Assembly (NCBI GenBank): GCA_020721205.1
Contig: DYNF01000027.1
Coordinates: 1 to 42,389, forward strand
DNA from: Prochloron sp. SulCav_FS08_3_32_3330
Lineage (GTDB): Bacteria; Cyanobacteriota; Cyanobacteriia; Cyanobacteriales; DYNF01
Direction of reading: 5' to 3'
Length of the DNA stretch: 42,389 nt
A program made the position numbers and the translations under genes. Positions 16,286-24,145 of the stretch are shown in pieces; position 1 is the stretch's first letter, and each line of letters begins with the position of its first letter. The notes beneath the pieces were generated by a model. It saw only the letters and a list, made by a program, of their open reading frames with translations, did no database searches and was not told the DNA's origin.

Positions 16286-16732
16286 ATGATAGTAAAAACT
16301 AATTTAAAACAACTTTATGAAATTGATGACCATTTATGGTTATTAGAAACGATTGATTTATTAAAACAAAAAAAATTAAATGAATTAGATTTAGAAAATT
16401 TAATTGAGGAGTTAGAAGCGTTGGGTAGAAGTGATAAAAATGCAGTAGAAAGTTTTTTAGAACAAATTATTAGACATTTGTTATTATTACAATATTGGCA
16501 GGAAGAATATGACAGAAATTCTAGTCATTGGGAAGCAGAAATTTTTAGTTTTCGTAAACAATTAAATCGAAAATTAACCACAAACTTGCGTAATTATTTA
16601 CTAGAAAAACTAGATTTTATTTATCAAGATGCTTTTGAATATGTCAAGAAAAAAACTAAAGATAAAGTTGATTTTCCTGAAAAATGTCCTTATACTTTAG
16701 ATCAGTTATTAGATCAAGATTATTTTAATTAA
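16286..16732 (+). CDS. DUF29 family protein (tandem copy 3 of 3)
   Basis: The third 148-aa DUF29 gene is separated from copy 2 by 148 bp of repeat. Residues 1-75 are identical to copy 1 (GRSDKNAVESFLEQIIRH...), while residues near 120-135 (KKKTKDKVDFPEKCPYTL) resemble copy 2 (RKTKFQVDFPEKCSYTL). It is therefore a mosaic of the other two, a good sign of gene conversion. The ribosome site AGAGG is the same as for copy 2. The next gene starts 17 bp after its stop, so they may be cotranscribed. Confidence 0.88.
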   Translation: MIVKTNLKQLYEIDDHLWLLETIDLLKQKKLNELDLENLIEELEALGRSDKNAVESFLEQIIRHLLLLQYWQEEYDRNSSHWEAEIFSFRKQLNRKLTTNLRNYLLEKLDFIYQDAFEYVKKKTKDKVDFPEKCPYTLDQLLDQDYFN

Positions 16733-16749
16733 TTTTTAGGAGTAAAAAA

Positions 16750-18204
16750 ATGTCAAATTCTCAACCCAATAAATCTAAATTTAATCGTATTATTGATACT
16801 TTAACCTATTTTGATATTATTCCCTTTCTTGGCTGTTTAAAACGTATTTTAAGCGGTGAAAAGTCCCAATCTAACTCAATAAATGTACAAAATAAAATGA
16901 ATACAATTTTAGTCGTCGGGGCAACGGGAGGAGTCGGTAAAAGAGTAGTAAAAACCCTCTTAGATAATCATTACCAAGTAAAAACTTTAGTCCAAAATAA
17001 AGTAAAAGCTTTAGAATTATTTAATAATAAAGTGACAATTTATGAGGCAGATATTACCGATCCTACGACCTTAAAACCTGAAATAATGGAAAATGTAACA
17101 GCCGTTATCTGTTGTACAGGGGTAAAAGTTCAGCCTGTAGAGGGGGATACCCCCGATCGCCAGAAATATTATCAAGGGGTTGAATTTTATCCGCCTCAAG
17201 TGATAGGCAGTCCCGAAAAAGTAGAATATGAAGGGATTAAAAATTTAGTCAATTTAGCCTCATCTTATTTAAAACCAGCCTCAGAAAGAATCATATTTGA
17301 CTTTAAAAATCCTACGCCGGAGGTAAGTGAAATGTGGGGGGCATTAGATGATATTGTGATGGGGGGAGTAAGTGAAAGTCGGATTGTCCTCGCCCCTCAA
17401 AAAGCTGTGTTTACCGGAAATGTCTCTACCGATAATTCTGGCGGATTTGCCTCTGTAAGAACTCGTAATTTTAATCCGCCTTGGGATTTATCAGATTATG
17501 AGGGTATAGAATTAAGAGTACAAGGAGACGGAAAAAGGTATAAATTTATTATGCGTTGTGAAGGAAAATGGGACGGATTAGCTTATTGTTATTCTTTTGA
17601 TACCCTTGATAAAATTTGGCAAACGATTCGTATTCCCTTTAAAGATTTAACTCCCGTTTTTCGTGCCAAAACTGTTCCTAGTGAAGGAAAATTTGATCCA
17701 AGTCGGGCATATTCGGTGCAATTAATGTTAAGTAAATTTGAATATGATGGAGACTTAAATCCTCATTTTAGTCCGGGTATTTTTGCTTTAGAAATTGAAA
17801 GTATTAAAGCATATAATGGACAACAAAAACCGCAATTTATTATGATTAGTTCTGCCGGAGTTACTCGTCCCGGACGACCCGGAATAGATTTAGAAAAAGA
17901 GCCTCCGGCGGTGAGAATGAATGATCAGTTAGGGGGGATTTTAACTTGGAAATTAAAAGGTGAAAATGCCCTTAAAGATAGCGGTTTAAATTATACAATT
18001 ATTCGCCCTTGTGCCTTGACAGAAAATCCAGCAGATAAGCCTTTAATTTTAGATCAAGGTGATAATATTACCGGACAAGTTAGCCGAGATAATATTGCAC
18101 AACTTTGCTTAAAAGTATTAGAAAATCCGAAGATGACTAATCAAACTTTTGAAGTCAAAGAAGGAGAAACTAAAGGAAAAACTGACTGGCAAAACTTACT
18201 ATGA
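16750..18204 (+). CDS. NAD(P)-binding protein with CIA30-like domain
   Basis: This 484-aa protein has an atypical-SDR Rossmann start (ILVVGATGGVGKRVV, GATGGVG at 57-63), interrupted at about 180-355 by a domain resembling complex I intermediate-associated protein 30 (CIA30: FDFKNPTPEVSEMWGALDDIVMGGVSES... and WDGLAYCYSFDT). The NAD(P)-binding fold resumes with FIMISSAGVTRPGRPG and YTIIRPCALTENP. This nested arrangement is known in cyanobacteria and plastids. A role in assembly of membrane complexes or photosynthetic tuning has been suggested for the family; nothing specific can be read here. The start has a strong AGGAG, favouring this ATG over the internal one at residue 50. Confidence 0.85.
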   Translation: MSNSQPNKSKFNRIIDTLTYFDIIPFLGCLKRILSGEKSQSNSINVQNKMNTILVVGATGGVGKRVVKTLLDNHYQVKTLVQNKVKALELFNNKVTIYEADITDPTTLKPEIMENVTAVICCTGVKVQPVEGDTPDRQKYYQGVEFYPPQVIGSPEKVEYEGIKNLVNLASSYLKPASERIIFDFKNPTPEVSEMWGALDDIVMGGVSESRIVLAPQKAVFTGNVSTDNSGGFASVRTRNFNPPWDLSDYEGIELRVQGDGKRYKFIMRCEGKWDGLAYCYSFDTLDKIWQTIRIPFKDLTPVFRAKTVPSEGKFDPSRAYSVQLMLSKFEYDGDLNPHFSPGIFALEIESIKAYNGQQKPQFIMISSAGVTRPGRPGIDLEKEPPAVRMNDQLGGILTWKLKGENALKDSGLNYTIIRPCALTENPADKPLILDQGDNITGQVSRDNIAQLCLKVLENPKMTNQTFEVKEGETKGKTDWQNLL

Positions 18205-18225
18205 TTATAGGATGATTTTTCTATG

Positions 18226-18286
18226 ATTATACTATGATTTTTCTATCATTTGATCCTGATCTATTTCATGATTATCATAGTATAAT
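18226..18286. terminator. Inverted repeat between convergent genes
   Basis: ATTATACTATGAT (18226-18238) is the exact complement of ATCATAGTATAAT (18274-18286). Left of and within the loop, ATGATTTTTCTAT repeats occur. It lies between the CIA30 gene and the convergent small membrane protein gene, so bidirectional termination is plausible. Confidence 0.5.
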
Positions 18287-18311
18287 TATACAATTATCTT
18301 ATTAGTTTAAA

Positions 18312-18602
18312 TTAGAATTTATGGTGTTTTTCCTTACTCAAAATAGGTAAAGCTTGAGAGGATGAACTAGGCGGTAAATAACGTCTAGGAGTTTTTTCAG
18401 CTAATGTTTGATCAGGAGTTTGTAAATGCCACCAACGAATACTAATCCCTAATAATAAAACCACCGTACTTAAAGAAAATAAACCCCATTTTCCCCCCAT
18501 ACTACCAATGAGGGCATCTACAACACCCATAGTTAAAAGAAAGCTAGAAATAGGCTCTTTACCATAAAAGCGAGTTAAAAATCGAGGTAAGATATTATAC
18601 AT
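18312..18602 (-). CDS. Small membrane protein of unknown function
   Basis: This 96-aa protein has hydrophobic stretches at about 20-36 (SFLLTMGVVDALIGSMG) and 39-55 (GLFSLSTVVLLLGISI), so probably two membrane passes. They are followed by a basic, Ser/Pro-rich cytoplasm-like tail (KTPRRYLPPSSSSQALP...KEKHHKF). I think it is a conserved cyanobacterial hypothetical, but I cannot name it. The start codon is followed by MYNILPRFLTRFYGKEP; no strong ribosome site is seen. No operon partner: the next upstream gene on this strand is more than 200 bp away. Confidence 0.65.
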   Translation of the reverse strand: MYNILPRFLTRFYGKEPISSFLLTMGVVDALIGSMGGKWGLFSLSTVVLLLGISIRWWHLQTPDQTLAEKTPRRYLPPSSSSQALPILSKEKHHKF

Positions 18603-18823
18603 AACAGTTTTAATTTATTTTTCAGTGAACAAGATAAGTTATAACATTATTTCTAATGATAGCTTATCTTCTTTCTTTTATTATAACTCTAAATTTATAA
18701 TTTTTGCTGTAGTAAATAGATCTAAATACAAGTTTTTTTGACAAAAAATCTAACCCAAATTTTTGAGTTAGAGAAACTAAATTTTTTTAATAAACCTAGT
18801 TTTTGAGAAATAAACCATAAAAT

Positions 18824-19159
18824 TTAAAGTTTGCCAAATGTTAATAATTTATAGCCACTTGTTAAAGAAACAAGGGATAGAAAAAATTGCCATAAACTGG
18901 TAGGTTGTAAAATTGCTCTACTACTAACAAAAATTAGTAAAATAGAAATACCAATTAAAATCCATCCTAGACTTTTTGAATTTTTAGGTAAGGCAAATAA
19001 ACTAATAACTCCAGAGGTAAGAAATAAAACAGAAGCATCCGCCGAAATTCCACGCCACCAATAAGGATAAACATCTGTGGTAAACAGAATATTTTTTCCT
19101 AAAAAATAAATTCCTAGAAGAATCAGGGCTAACCCGATTAAAGATGTAATTATTTTCAT
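18824..19159 (-). CDS. Four-helix membrane protein of unknown function
   Basis: This 111-aa, very hydrophobic protein has about four membrane segments: 1-20 (MKIITSLIGLALILLGIYFLG), about 42-58 (ADASVLFLTSGVISLFAL), about 64-82 (LGWILIGISILLIFVSS) and about 90-108 (LWQFFLSLVSLTSGYKLLTFG). No signature motif or known family was recognised. It stands between two other orphan genes on the same strand, with 220-240 bp on each side and no sign of an operon. Confidence 0.6.
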   Translation of the reverse strand: MKIITSLIGLALILLGIYFLGKNILFTTDVYPYWWRGISADASVLFLTSGVISLFALPKNSKSLGWILIGISILLIFVSSRAILQPTSLWQFFLSLVSLTSGYKLLTFGKL

Positions 19160-19403
19160 GATTATTTACTTAAATGTTCTTTTTATCATATATTATTTGG
19201 TTAATATATGTCAAATAAATATCATAATAATTTACAAATTAAACAATTTTAGCTCTACCCACATCTTGTGAAAAAATGTATAATTTACAATATATCGTCT
19301 TTAGCGGTGGGTTAAGGCACTGATTAAAAGTTATCGGTTTCTTCTCAAGATTATCTTATTTATTAAGAAATTAGGGTGATCACCGAATCTTTTTTGAAAA
19401 TAG

Positions 19404-19868
19404 TTAATTCAACGTAAAATTTTGAGTAAATTCTCTAATTTCTCCTCCCATATTTGTTTGAAAAAATGGTTGTACAGTCCCATTAACTTCCCATGAAAAT
19501 TGATTATTACCCCAAATATTTCCGTTTCGATCATGGGCATGAAAATAGATATAACGGTTTTGAATCCTGTTTTGTGTGCCACCTAAAATAAAAGATGTTT
19601 CCCCCGGATCTAATGCCCAATAACCATTAGTAATCCAAGAATTTTCTCTTTGATAGTGAACAGCTACCCAAATTTTTCTGTTAGTATTATTACGAATATT
19701 AACCTTATAATACTCCAAATTTGATTCGATAGTACCATCTTGACTACAATCATCTTCCACCGGAGGACAGAATACATCAGCTTGAGCTTTTTGAATATTA
19801 GTAGTAATTAGACCAACAGTAACAAAATTAATTGCTAACAGTAAAGCGAAAAAATTAAAGTTTTTCAT
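19404..19868 (-). CDS. Secreted DUF1036-like protein
   Basis: This 154-aa protein has an N-terminal signal peptide (KNFNFFALLLAINFVTVGLIT, likely cut after AQA at about 30) and a mature domain VNIRNNTNRKIWVAVHY...SWITNGYWALDPGETSFI...NRYIYFHAHDRNG. This pattern (adapted 'W...GWW.I.PG....' followed by 'YYYHA') resembles DUF1036, a family of small exported beta proteins. Two cysteines near the mature N-terminus (CPPVEDDC) could form a disulfide. Location would be periplasm or outside. Function unknown. A good ribosome site (GAGGAG) precedes the ATG. Confidence 0.7.
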   Translation of the reverse strand: MKNFNFFALLLAINFVTVGLITTNIQKAQADVFCPPVEDDCSQDGTIESNLEYYKVNIRNNTNRKIWVAVHYQRENSWITNGYWALDPGETSFILGGTQNRIQNRYIYFHAHDRNGNIWGNNQFSWEVNGTVQPFFQTNMGGEIREFTQNFTLN

Positions 19869-19957
19869 ATTGTTTAACTCCTCTTAACTTCTTTCTTTTA
19901 TTATAGCTCTTTTTTTTGATAATATAACATTAGATTGAGATAAATCAAATAAATATC

Positions 19958-22294
19958 ATGAAGATTAACAAATTAAAACGCTTACATTTTAAAATTACTG
20001 GTATAGTGCAAGGGGTTGGTTTCCGTCCTTTTGTCTATCGGATTGCGACGGAATTAAACTTAGTTGGTTGGGTAAATAATACCGCCGAAGGTGTATTAAT
20101 TGAGTTAGAAGGTACACCCGAAAAATTACAAATTTTTCAGCAAAAATTAAATCAAAAAAAACCAAAATTAGCTCAAATTTTCAAGATTTACATAACAGAA
20201 TTAACTCCTTTTGGTTATACAGAATTTACAATTATTCATAGTACAAAAGGCGAAAAAACTGCGATTATTTTACCCGAAATTGCTCCTTGTCAAGACTGTT
20301 TAGAAGAAATTTTTAACCCTTTAAATCGTCGTTTTCGTTATCCTTTTACAAATTGTACTAATTGCGGACCTCGTTATTCAATTATTGAGAGTTTACCCTA
20401 CGATCGAGAAAATACGACTATGAGAGGCTTTATTATGTGTCCTCAATGTCAGAGCGAATATACAAATCCTCTTAATCGTCGTTTTCATGCTCAACCTAAC
20501 GCCTGTCCTATTTGTGGACCTCATTTAGAGTTATGGGATAGACAAGGAGAGATTTTAGCAAGTCAGGATCAAGCTTTATTAGAGACAGCAACAGCTATTA
20601 AAGAGGGTAAAATTTTAGCAATCAAAGGATTAGGAGGCTTTCATTTAGTCGTAGATGCGAGAAATAAAATAGCGGTTAAACTCTTACGAGAGAGGAAACA
20701 ACGCCCAGATAAACCCTTTGCTTTGATGTATCCATCCTTAGAATTAATTGAAAATGATTGTAAAATTTCCGAAATTGAAAGGAAATTATTAACCTCTGTT
20801 GAAGCTCCCATTGTGTTATTAAAAGCCAAAAATAAGCTTAATATTTCCGATAATATATCTCCAAATAATCCCTATTTAGGAATAATGTTACCTTATACAC
20901 CTCTACATCATTTATTAATGAAAGAGTTAAATTTTCCCATTGTGGCGACCAGTGGTAATCTGGCTGATGAGCCTATTTGTATTGAAGAAAGAGAAGCATT
21001 ACAAAGATTACAAGGAATTGCCGATTTATTTTTAACTCATAATCGTCCGATTATGCGTCCCATAGATGACTCAATTGTCAGGGAGATTATGGGTAGGAAA
21101 ATGATTTTACGTCGTGCCAGAGGCTACGCACCCCTCCCGATTTTAGTTAATTTAAACCACAAAAATAAGGATAAAACTCATAATTATTTAGCGTTAGGCG
21201 GTCACTTAAAAAATACAATTGCTCTGTCAATTCAAGAACAAATATTTATTAGTCAACATATAGGTGATCTTTCAAATCAACAAGCTTTTGAGTCTTTTCA
21301 AAATACAATTGCCTCTTTAATAAATCTTTATGAATTAAAACCAGAGGAATTTATTTGTGATTTACATTCTGATTATATTTCTAGTCAATATGCTCAAGCA
21401 TTAACAAAAAATCCAATTAAAATACAGCATCATTATGCTCATATTTTAGCCTGTTTAGCAGATAATAATATTTTACATAAAAATGTCTTAGGAGTAGCGT
21501 GGGATGGCACAGGCTACGGCTTAGATGGCACAATTTGGGGCGGAGAATTTCTGAAGGTTATACCCTCACAAACATCGAACTTTCAAAGAGTAGCCTATTT
21601 TGAGCCTTTTTCGTTAGTGGGAGGGGATAAAGCGGTGAAAGAGCCAAGAAGAAGTGCTTTAGGATTATTATATAAAATATTTGGACAAGATATTTTTAAG
21701 AAAAATCATACTTATTATTATTTATTAAATCAATTATTTACAGAACAAGAATTATTAATTTTTTCAAAGATGTTAACTCAAAAATTAAATTGTCCTTTAA
21801 CATCAAGTGTAGGGAGATTATTTGATGGAGTTTCCGCTTTATTAAATCTCTATTCAAAAGTTAGTTTTGAAGGTCAAGGGGCAATGGATTTAGAATTTAG
21901 ATTAGACTCTAATCTAACAGATAGTTATAATTTTAATATTGCTTATTTACCTAATCAAAAAGACACTAAATTTTTAAAGATTTCTTTTATTTTAGTAATT
22001 GAATGGCAATCTATCATAGAAGAAATATTACAAGATTTGCAAAATAATCAACCTATCTCTAAAATTTCAGCAAAATTTCATAATACTTTAACAGAAATTA
22101 TTGTTAAAATTGCCAAGAAAATTAAGATTAATTCTATTATTTTAACCGGAGGATGTTTTCAGAATAAATATTTATTAGAACAGGCTATAATTAAATTAAG
22201 AAATGCTAATTTTACTCCCTATTGGCATCAAAATATACCTCCTAATGATGGAGGTATTTCCGTTGGTCAAATTATTAGTCAATTAATTAATTAG
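19958..22294 (+). CDS. hypF: Carbamoyltransferase HypF, [NiFe] hydrogenase maturation
   Basis: This 778-aa protein has the full HypF order: N-terminal acylphosphatase domain (GIVQGVGFRPFVYR, Arg23), a double zinc finger with four CxxC pairs (Cys111/114, 133/136, 161/164, 183/186), a YrdC-like domain (IKGLGGFHLVVDA... about 220-400), and a Kae1-like C-terminal domain with HHYAHILACL, GVAWDGTGYGLDGTIWGGEF and the final LTGGCFQN. HypF makes carbamoyl-AMP and moves carbamoyl to HypE, the source of the CN ligands of the Ni-Fe centre. It serves the HoxH subunit encoded at 34138. hypC follows 2 kb later after an inserted toxin-antitoxin island; hypA, B, D and E are not in the window. Confidence 0.96.
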   Translation: MKINKLKRLHFKITGIVQGVGFRPFVYRIATELNLVGWVNNTAEGVLIELEGTPEKLQIFQQKLNQKKPKLAQIFKIYITELTPFGYTEFTIIHSTKGEKTAIILPEIAPCQDCLEEIFNPLNRRFRYPFTNCTNCGPRYSIIESLPYDRENTTMRGFIMCPQCQSEYTNPLNRRFHAQPNACPICGPHLELWDRQGEILASQDQALLETATAIKEGKILAIKGLGGFHLVVDARNKIAVKLLRERKQRPDKPFALMYPSLELIENDCKISEIERKLLTSVEAPIVLLKAKNKLNISDNISPNNPYLGIMLPYTPLHHLLMKELNFPIVATSGNLADEPICIEEREALQRLQGIADLFLTHNRPIMRPIDDSIVREIMGRKMILRRARGYAPLPILVNLNHKNKDKTHNYLALGGHLKNTIALSIQEQIFISQHIGDLSNQQAFESFQNTIASLINLYELKPEEFICDLHSDYISSQYAQALTKNPIKIQHHYAHILACLADNNILHKNVLGVAWDGTGYGLDGTIWGGEFLKVIPSQTSNFQRVAYFEPFSLVGGDKAVKEPRRSALGLLYKIFGQDIFKKNHTYYYLLNQLFTEQELLIFSKMLTQKLNCPLTSSVGRLFDGVSALLNLYSKVSFEGQGAMDLEFRLDSNLTDSYNFNIAYLPNQKDTKFLKISFILVIEWQSIIEEILQDLQNNQPISKISAKFHNTLTEIIVKIAKKIKINSIILTGGCFQNKYLLEQAIIKLRNANFTPYWHQNIPPNDGGISVGQIISQLIN

Positions 22295-22313
22295 ACAGAA
22301 ATAATTAATTTTG

Positions 22314-22342
22314 TTGACAGAAACTTAAAAAATTGCTAAATT
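22314..22342 (+). promoter_or_regulatory. Candidate promoter for the small antitoxin-like gene
   Basis: A consensus -35 TTGACA (22314-22319) stands 17 bp before TAAATT (22337-22342), which is preceded by TG as in extended -10 elements. It lies 20 bp past the hypF stop and would drive the gene at 22424. Confidence 0.4.
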
Positions 22343-22423
22343 CTATTTATTTAAACATGGACATTTTAAGCAATCAGAATTATAATGATGTTATTAATTA
22401 AATAAAATAGGAAATCAATTATT

Positions 22424-22588
22424 ATGACTCAAGCTACTTATCAAATTAATCTTAACTTTGAACAAATTTTAACTTTAGTTAAACAACTCCCTTCTGCTGA
22501 GAAAATTCGTTTAAGTAAGGAATTAGAAAAAGAAACATTAAATAATCAACTAACTCAACTATTAGAATCATTTGCAACTGATTTTTAA
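22424..22588 (+). CDS. Orphan antitoxin-like small protein
   Basis: This 54-aa frame reads MTQATYQINLNFEQILTLVK, then QLPSAEKIRLSKELEKETLN and a short C-terminal helix. The 'I..LV.QLP..EK..L...LE.E' pattern is typical of small cyanobacterial antitoxins that precede PIN or RelE toxins. An AATAGGAAATC ribosome site is present. No toxin follows directly: the next gene is a different antitoxin. It is therefore an orphan, perhaps the remains of another module in the island between hypF and hypC. Confidence 0.6.
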   Translation: MTQATYQINLNFEQILTLVKQLPSAEKIRLSKELEKETLNNQLTQLLESFATDF

Positions 22589-22599
22589 GCTTATTGTGA

Positions 22600-22605
22600 T
22601 ATAAT
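22600..22605 (+). promoter_or_regulatory. Candidate -10 element of the VapBC-like operon
   Basis: TATAAT preceded by TG (TGTGATATAAT) lies 65 bp upstream of the antitoxin start. The same GATATAAT context recurs at 23617 and 24140 upstream of the related modules, which supports a shared promoter. Confidence 0.45.
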
Positions 22606-22606
22606 A

Positions 22607-22635
22607 AAGGTACGGACATAATAATATTATGTCCG
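22607..22635. repeat. Dispersed palindrome ACGGACATAAT...ATTATGTCCGT (copy 1)
   Basis: TACGGACATAATA and ATTATGTCCGTA form an almost perfect palindrome in the leader of the VapB-like gene. A three-base-longer, perfect copy lies at 31342-31375. Here it would form a stem-loop in the 5' leader. Confidence 0.75.
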
Positions 22636-22669
22636 TACAATTACCAAGAAATAGATTGAGGTAAAAAAA

Positions 22670-22888
22670 ATGGTTAATGCACTTGAATTTAAAACGAAAA
22701 TTAAACAAGGTATGATCGAAATTCCGCCGGAATATCAACAAAATATTCAAGAAGGAAGTGACGTTAAAGTTATTATTCTTTCAGAAGAAAAAACCAAACA
22801 AAGATTAATGGATCAATTAGCAGAAAATCCTATTAGTGTTAAAGGGTGGAATAAATTAACAAGAGATGAAATTCACGAAAGAAAATAA
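22670..22888 (+). CDS. VapB-like antitoxin
   Basis: This 72-aa protein's start VNALEFKTKIKQGMIEIPPEYQQNIQEGSDVKVIIL resembles the swapped-hairpin (AbrB-like) or related short beta DNA-binding antitoxins. The tail NPISVKGWNKLTRDEIHERK is the toxin-binding part. The stop overlaps the start of the PIN-domain toxin by one base (TAATG), so the two are translationally coupled. The ribosome site GAGGTAAA is good. The C-terminal pattern 'NPI.V....(L/M).R.EI..R' is shared with the antitoxin at 23692, showing that the two modules are related. Confidence 0.8.
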   Translation: MVNALEFKTKIKQGMIEIPPEYQQNIQEGSDVKVIILSEEKTKQRLMDQLAENPISVKGWNKLTRDEIHERK

Positions 22889-23325
22889 TGAGTAACCAAA
22901 CAATATTTATTGATTCTAATATCTGGTTATATCGCTTTTTAGCAGATCAAGATCCAGAGCCAAAAGAAGATACAAGAAAACGCAAAATTGCTATTTCATT
23001 AACTAATCTTAAAACCATTATAATTAGTACACAAGTAATTAATGAAGTTTGCTCTGTTTTAAAAAGGAAAGTCAATTTTTCCGAAGCTGATATATCTCAA
23101 CTTATTGAAGAATTTGAAAAACAGTGTTTAGTCATAGAGATAACAACTTCTATGCTGAAAAAAGCATCTGAATTAAGAACTAATTATAATTTATCATTTT
23201 GGGATGGGTTAATTGTAGCTACTGCTTTATTTTCTGGTGCAAATATTCTTTATTCAGAAGATATGCAAGATGGTTTAATTGTAGATAATCAGTTAACTAT
23301 TATTAATCCGTTTAAAACTAATTAA
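22888..23325 (+). CDS. vapC: PIN-domain toxin (VapC-like ribonuclease)
   Basis: This 145-aa protein has the acidic PIN-domain residues in order: Asp9 (IFIDSNIWLYR), Glu53 (VINEVCSVL), Asp106 (SFWDGLIVATAL) and Glu124/Asp125 (LYSEDMQDG). VapC toxins are magnesium-dependent ribonucleases, often cutting tRNA or rRNA, held off by the partner antitoxin. The gene overlaps its antitoxin by one base and looks intact. About 2 bp behind its stop begins a 46-codon open remnant and then the first structured repeat. Confidence 0.88.
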   Translation: MSNQTIFIDSNIWLYRFLADQDPEPKEDTRKRKIAISLTNLKTIIISTQVINEVCSVLKRKVNFSEADISQLIEEFEKQCLVIEITTSMLKKASELRTNYNLSFWDGLIVATALFSGANILYSEDMQDGLIVDNQLTIINPFKTN

Positions 23326-23326
23326 T

Positions 23327-23464
23327 CTTTGTGAAAAATTCCAAGATAATTGGCTACAAATTGCCTTTGTTACTAATAGGGAAATTACTACAAATTTGCG
23401 AACATTTAAAGTAGATCAAGTTAATTTATTAGGAGTAATTCAGAATTGGTTAGGGGAATTGTAG
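23327..23464 (+). pseudogene. Gene fragment behind the PIN toxin
   Basis: From 23327 a frame of 45 sense codons runs without its own start to a TAG at 23462: LCEKFQDNWLQIAFVTNREI, then a stretch ending NLLGVIQNWLGEL. It reads like the C-terminal end of a real protein, not random AT-rich sequence. I cannot name the family. It probably marks the deletion point of a lost gene. The second module shows a related short stretch (AATAATTGGTTAGAGGAG, about 23949-23966) at the same place. Confidence 0.45.
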
Positions 23465-23465
23465 T

Positions 23466-23612
23466 AAAAAAACCGCATCGAAATGAATTTCGATGCTAAT
23501 AAAAATCGTTCAATAAATTGAACTAAGTTTAAACTTAATCTGATCAATTATTTAGTTATCTTTAGATAACGATTACTATTAGCTTTGTCAATTTATTGCA
23601 AAGCGGTTTTTT
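23466..23612 (+). repeat. Multi-branched structured repeat R1, terminator-like end
   Basis: AAAAACCG at the left pairs with CGGTTTTT at the right end. Nested inside are a hairpin CATCGAAAT/ATTTCGATG (23476-23495), a stem GCTAATA (23495-23501) with TATTAGC (23577-23583), a stem AATCG/CGATT, hairpins GTTCAA/TTGAAC (23508-23523), TAAGTTT/AAACTTA (23524-23537) and GTTATC/GATAAC (23555-23570), and CTTTG/CAAAG near the end. The right arm runs into TTTTTT. It lies behind the VapBC-like genes and before the next promoter. It could be a 3' terminator, a small RNA or a mobile palindromic element. Confidence 0.75.
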
Positions 23613-23614
23613 AT

Positions 23615-23622
23615 GATATAAT
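23615..23622 (+). promoter_or_regulatory. Candidate extended -10 element for the second antitoxin
   Basis: TGATATAAT ends at 23622, 70 bp before the antitoxin ATG. TTGCAA stands 15-16 bp upstream, inside the end of R1, as a weak -35. The same arrangement follows R2. Confidence 0.45.
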
Positions 23623-23691
23623 GATAATTATAGGATCAATAATAATATTATAGCCTTCTCAATTTCTGAAAAATATTGAGGTAAAATTAAT

Positions 23692-23895
23692 ATGAATAAA
23701 ACTCTTGATGTTACTAAATTAAAACCCGAACAAATTGCCCAATTACAAGATATTATTGAGGAATTTAAACTAAAAAATCAATTACAGTCTAATAAACCTG
23801 AATTTGATATGATTGAATACTTACTAGGAAATCCGATTAAAGTTGATAATTTAGAATTTATGAAACGAGAGGAAATTTATGACAGAAATCAGTAA
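23692..23895 (+). CDS. Orphan VapB-like antitoxin
   Basis: This 67-aa protein starts MNKTLDVTKLKPEQIAQLQD with a helical N-terminal half and ends LLGNPIKVDNLEFMKREEIYDRNQ, closely matching the tail of the VapB-like protein at 22670 (NPISVKGWNKLTRDEIHER). The ribosome site GAGG (ATTGAGGTAAAATTAATATG) is good and identical in kind to the first module. The overlapping downstream frame, which should encode the toxin, is reduced to 17 codons, so the antitoxin is alone. It may still bind and neutralise the intact toxin next door. Confidence 0.75.
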   Translation: MNKTLDVTKLKPEQIAQLQDIIEEFKLKNQLQSNKPEFDMIEYLLGNPIKVDNLEFMKREEIYDRNQ

Positions 23896-23932
23896 TAATT
23901 TTTGTTTTAAACTTATTAACTTTAATTATTAA
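23879..23932 (+). pseudogene. Toxin gene remnant behind the orphan antitoxin
   Basis: An ATG overlapping the end of the antitoxin frame opens MTEISNNFCFKLINFNY and stops at 23932. The start and position are those of a PIN toxin (compare MSNQTIFIDSN), and the next bases (ATTATTAATCCTTTTAAATTT) echo the end of the intact toxin gene (ATTATTAATCCGTTTAAAAC). An internal deletion removed almost the whole toxin. Confidence 0.6.
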
Positions 23933-23992
23933 TCCTTTTAAATTTACAAAATAATTGGTTAGAGGAGATTAATTAGGGATCAAAAGTCGGAG

Positions 23993-24135
23993 AAACCGCA
24001 TCGAAATTCATTTCGATGCTAATAAAAATCGTTCAATAAATTGAACTAAATTTAAACTTAATCTGATCAATTATTTAGTTATCTTTAGATAACGATTACT
24101 ATTAGCTTTGTCAATTTATTGCAAAGCGGTTTTTT
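23993..24135 (+). repeat. Multi-branched structured repeat R2
   Basis: This is the second copy of R1 (23466-23612), nearly identical over its length and for about 55 bp beyond. Differences seen: the two central bases of the first hairpin (GA in R1, TC here), which leave the stem intact, and one base in the TAAGTTTAAACTTA hairpin (TAAATTT...). The outer AAACCG/CGGTTT stem and the T-run are retained. It stands behind the decayed module and before hypC. Confidence 0.75.
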
Positions 24136-24136
24136 A

Positions 24137-24145
24137 TGATATAAT
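24137..24145 (+). promoter_or_regulatory. Duplicated extended -10 element upstream of hypC
   Basis: TGATATAAT ends at 24145, copied together with R2. After the duplication this promoter-like element faces hypC at 24278 and may now drive it. Confidence 0.35.

Noticed and set aside
23466-24135. R1/R2 as tRNA, group II intron or riboswitch
   Set aside because: No cloverleaf, no domain V or reverse transcriptase, and no aptamer consensus I know; kept as an unnamed structured repeat.
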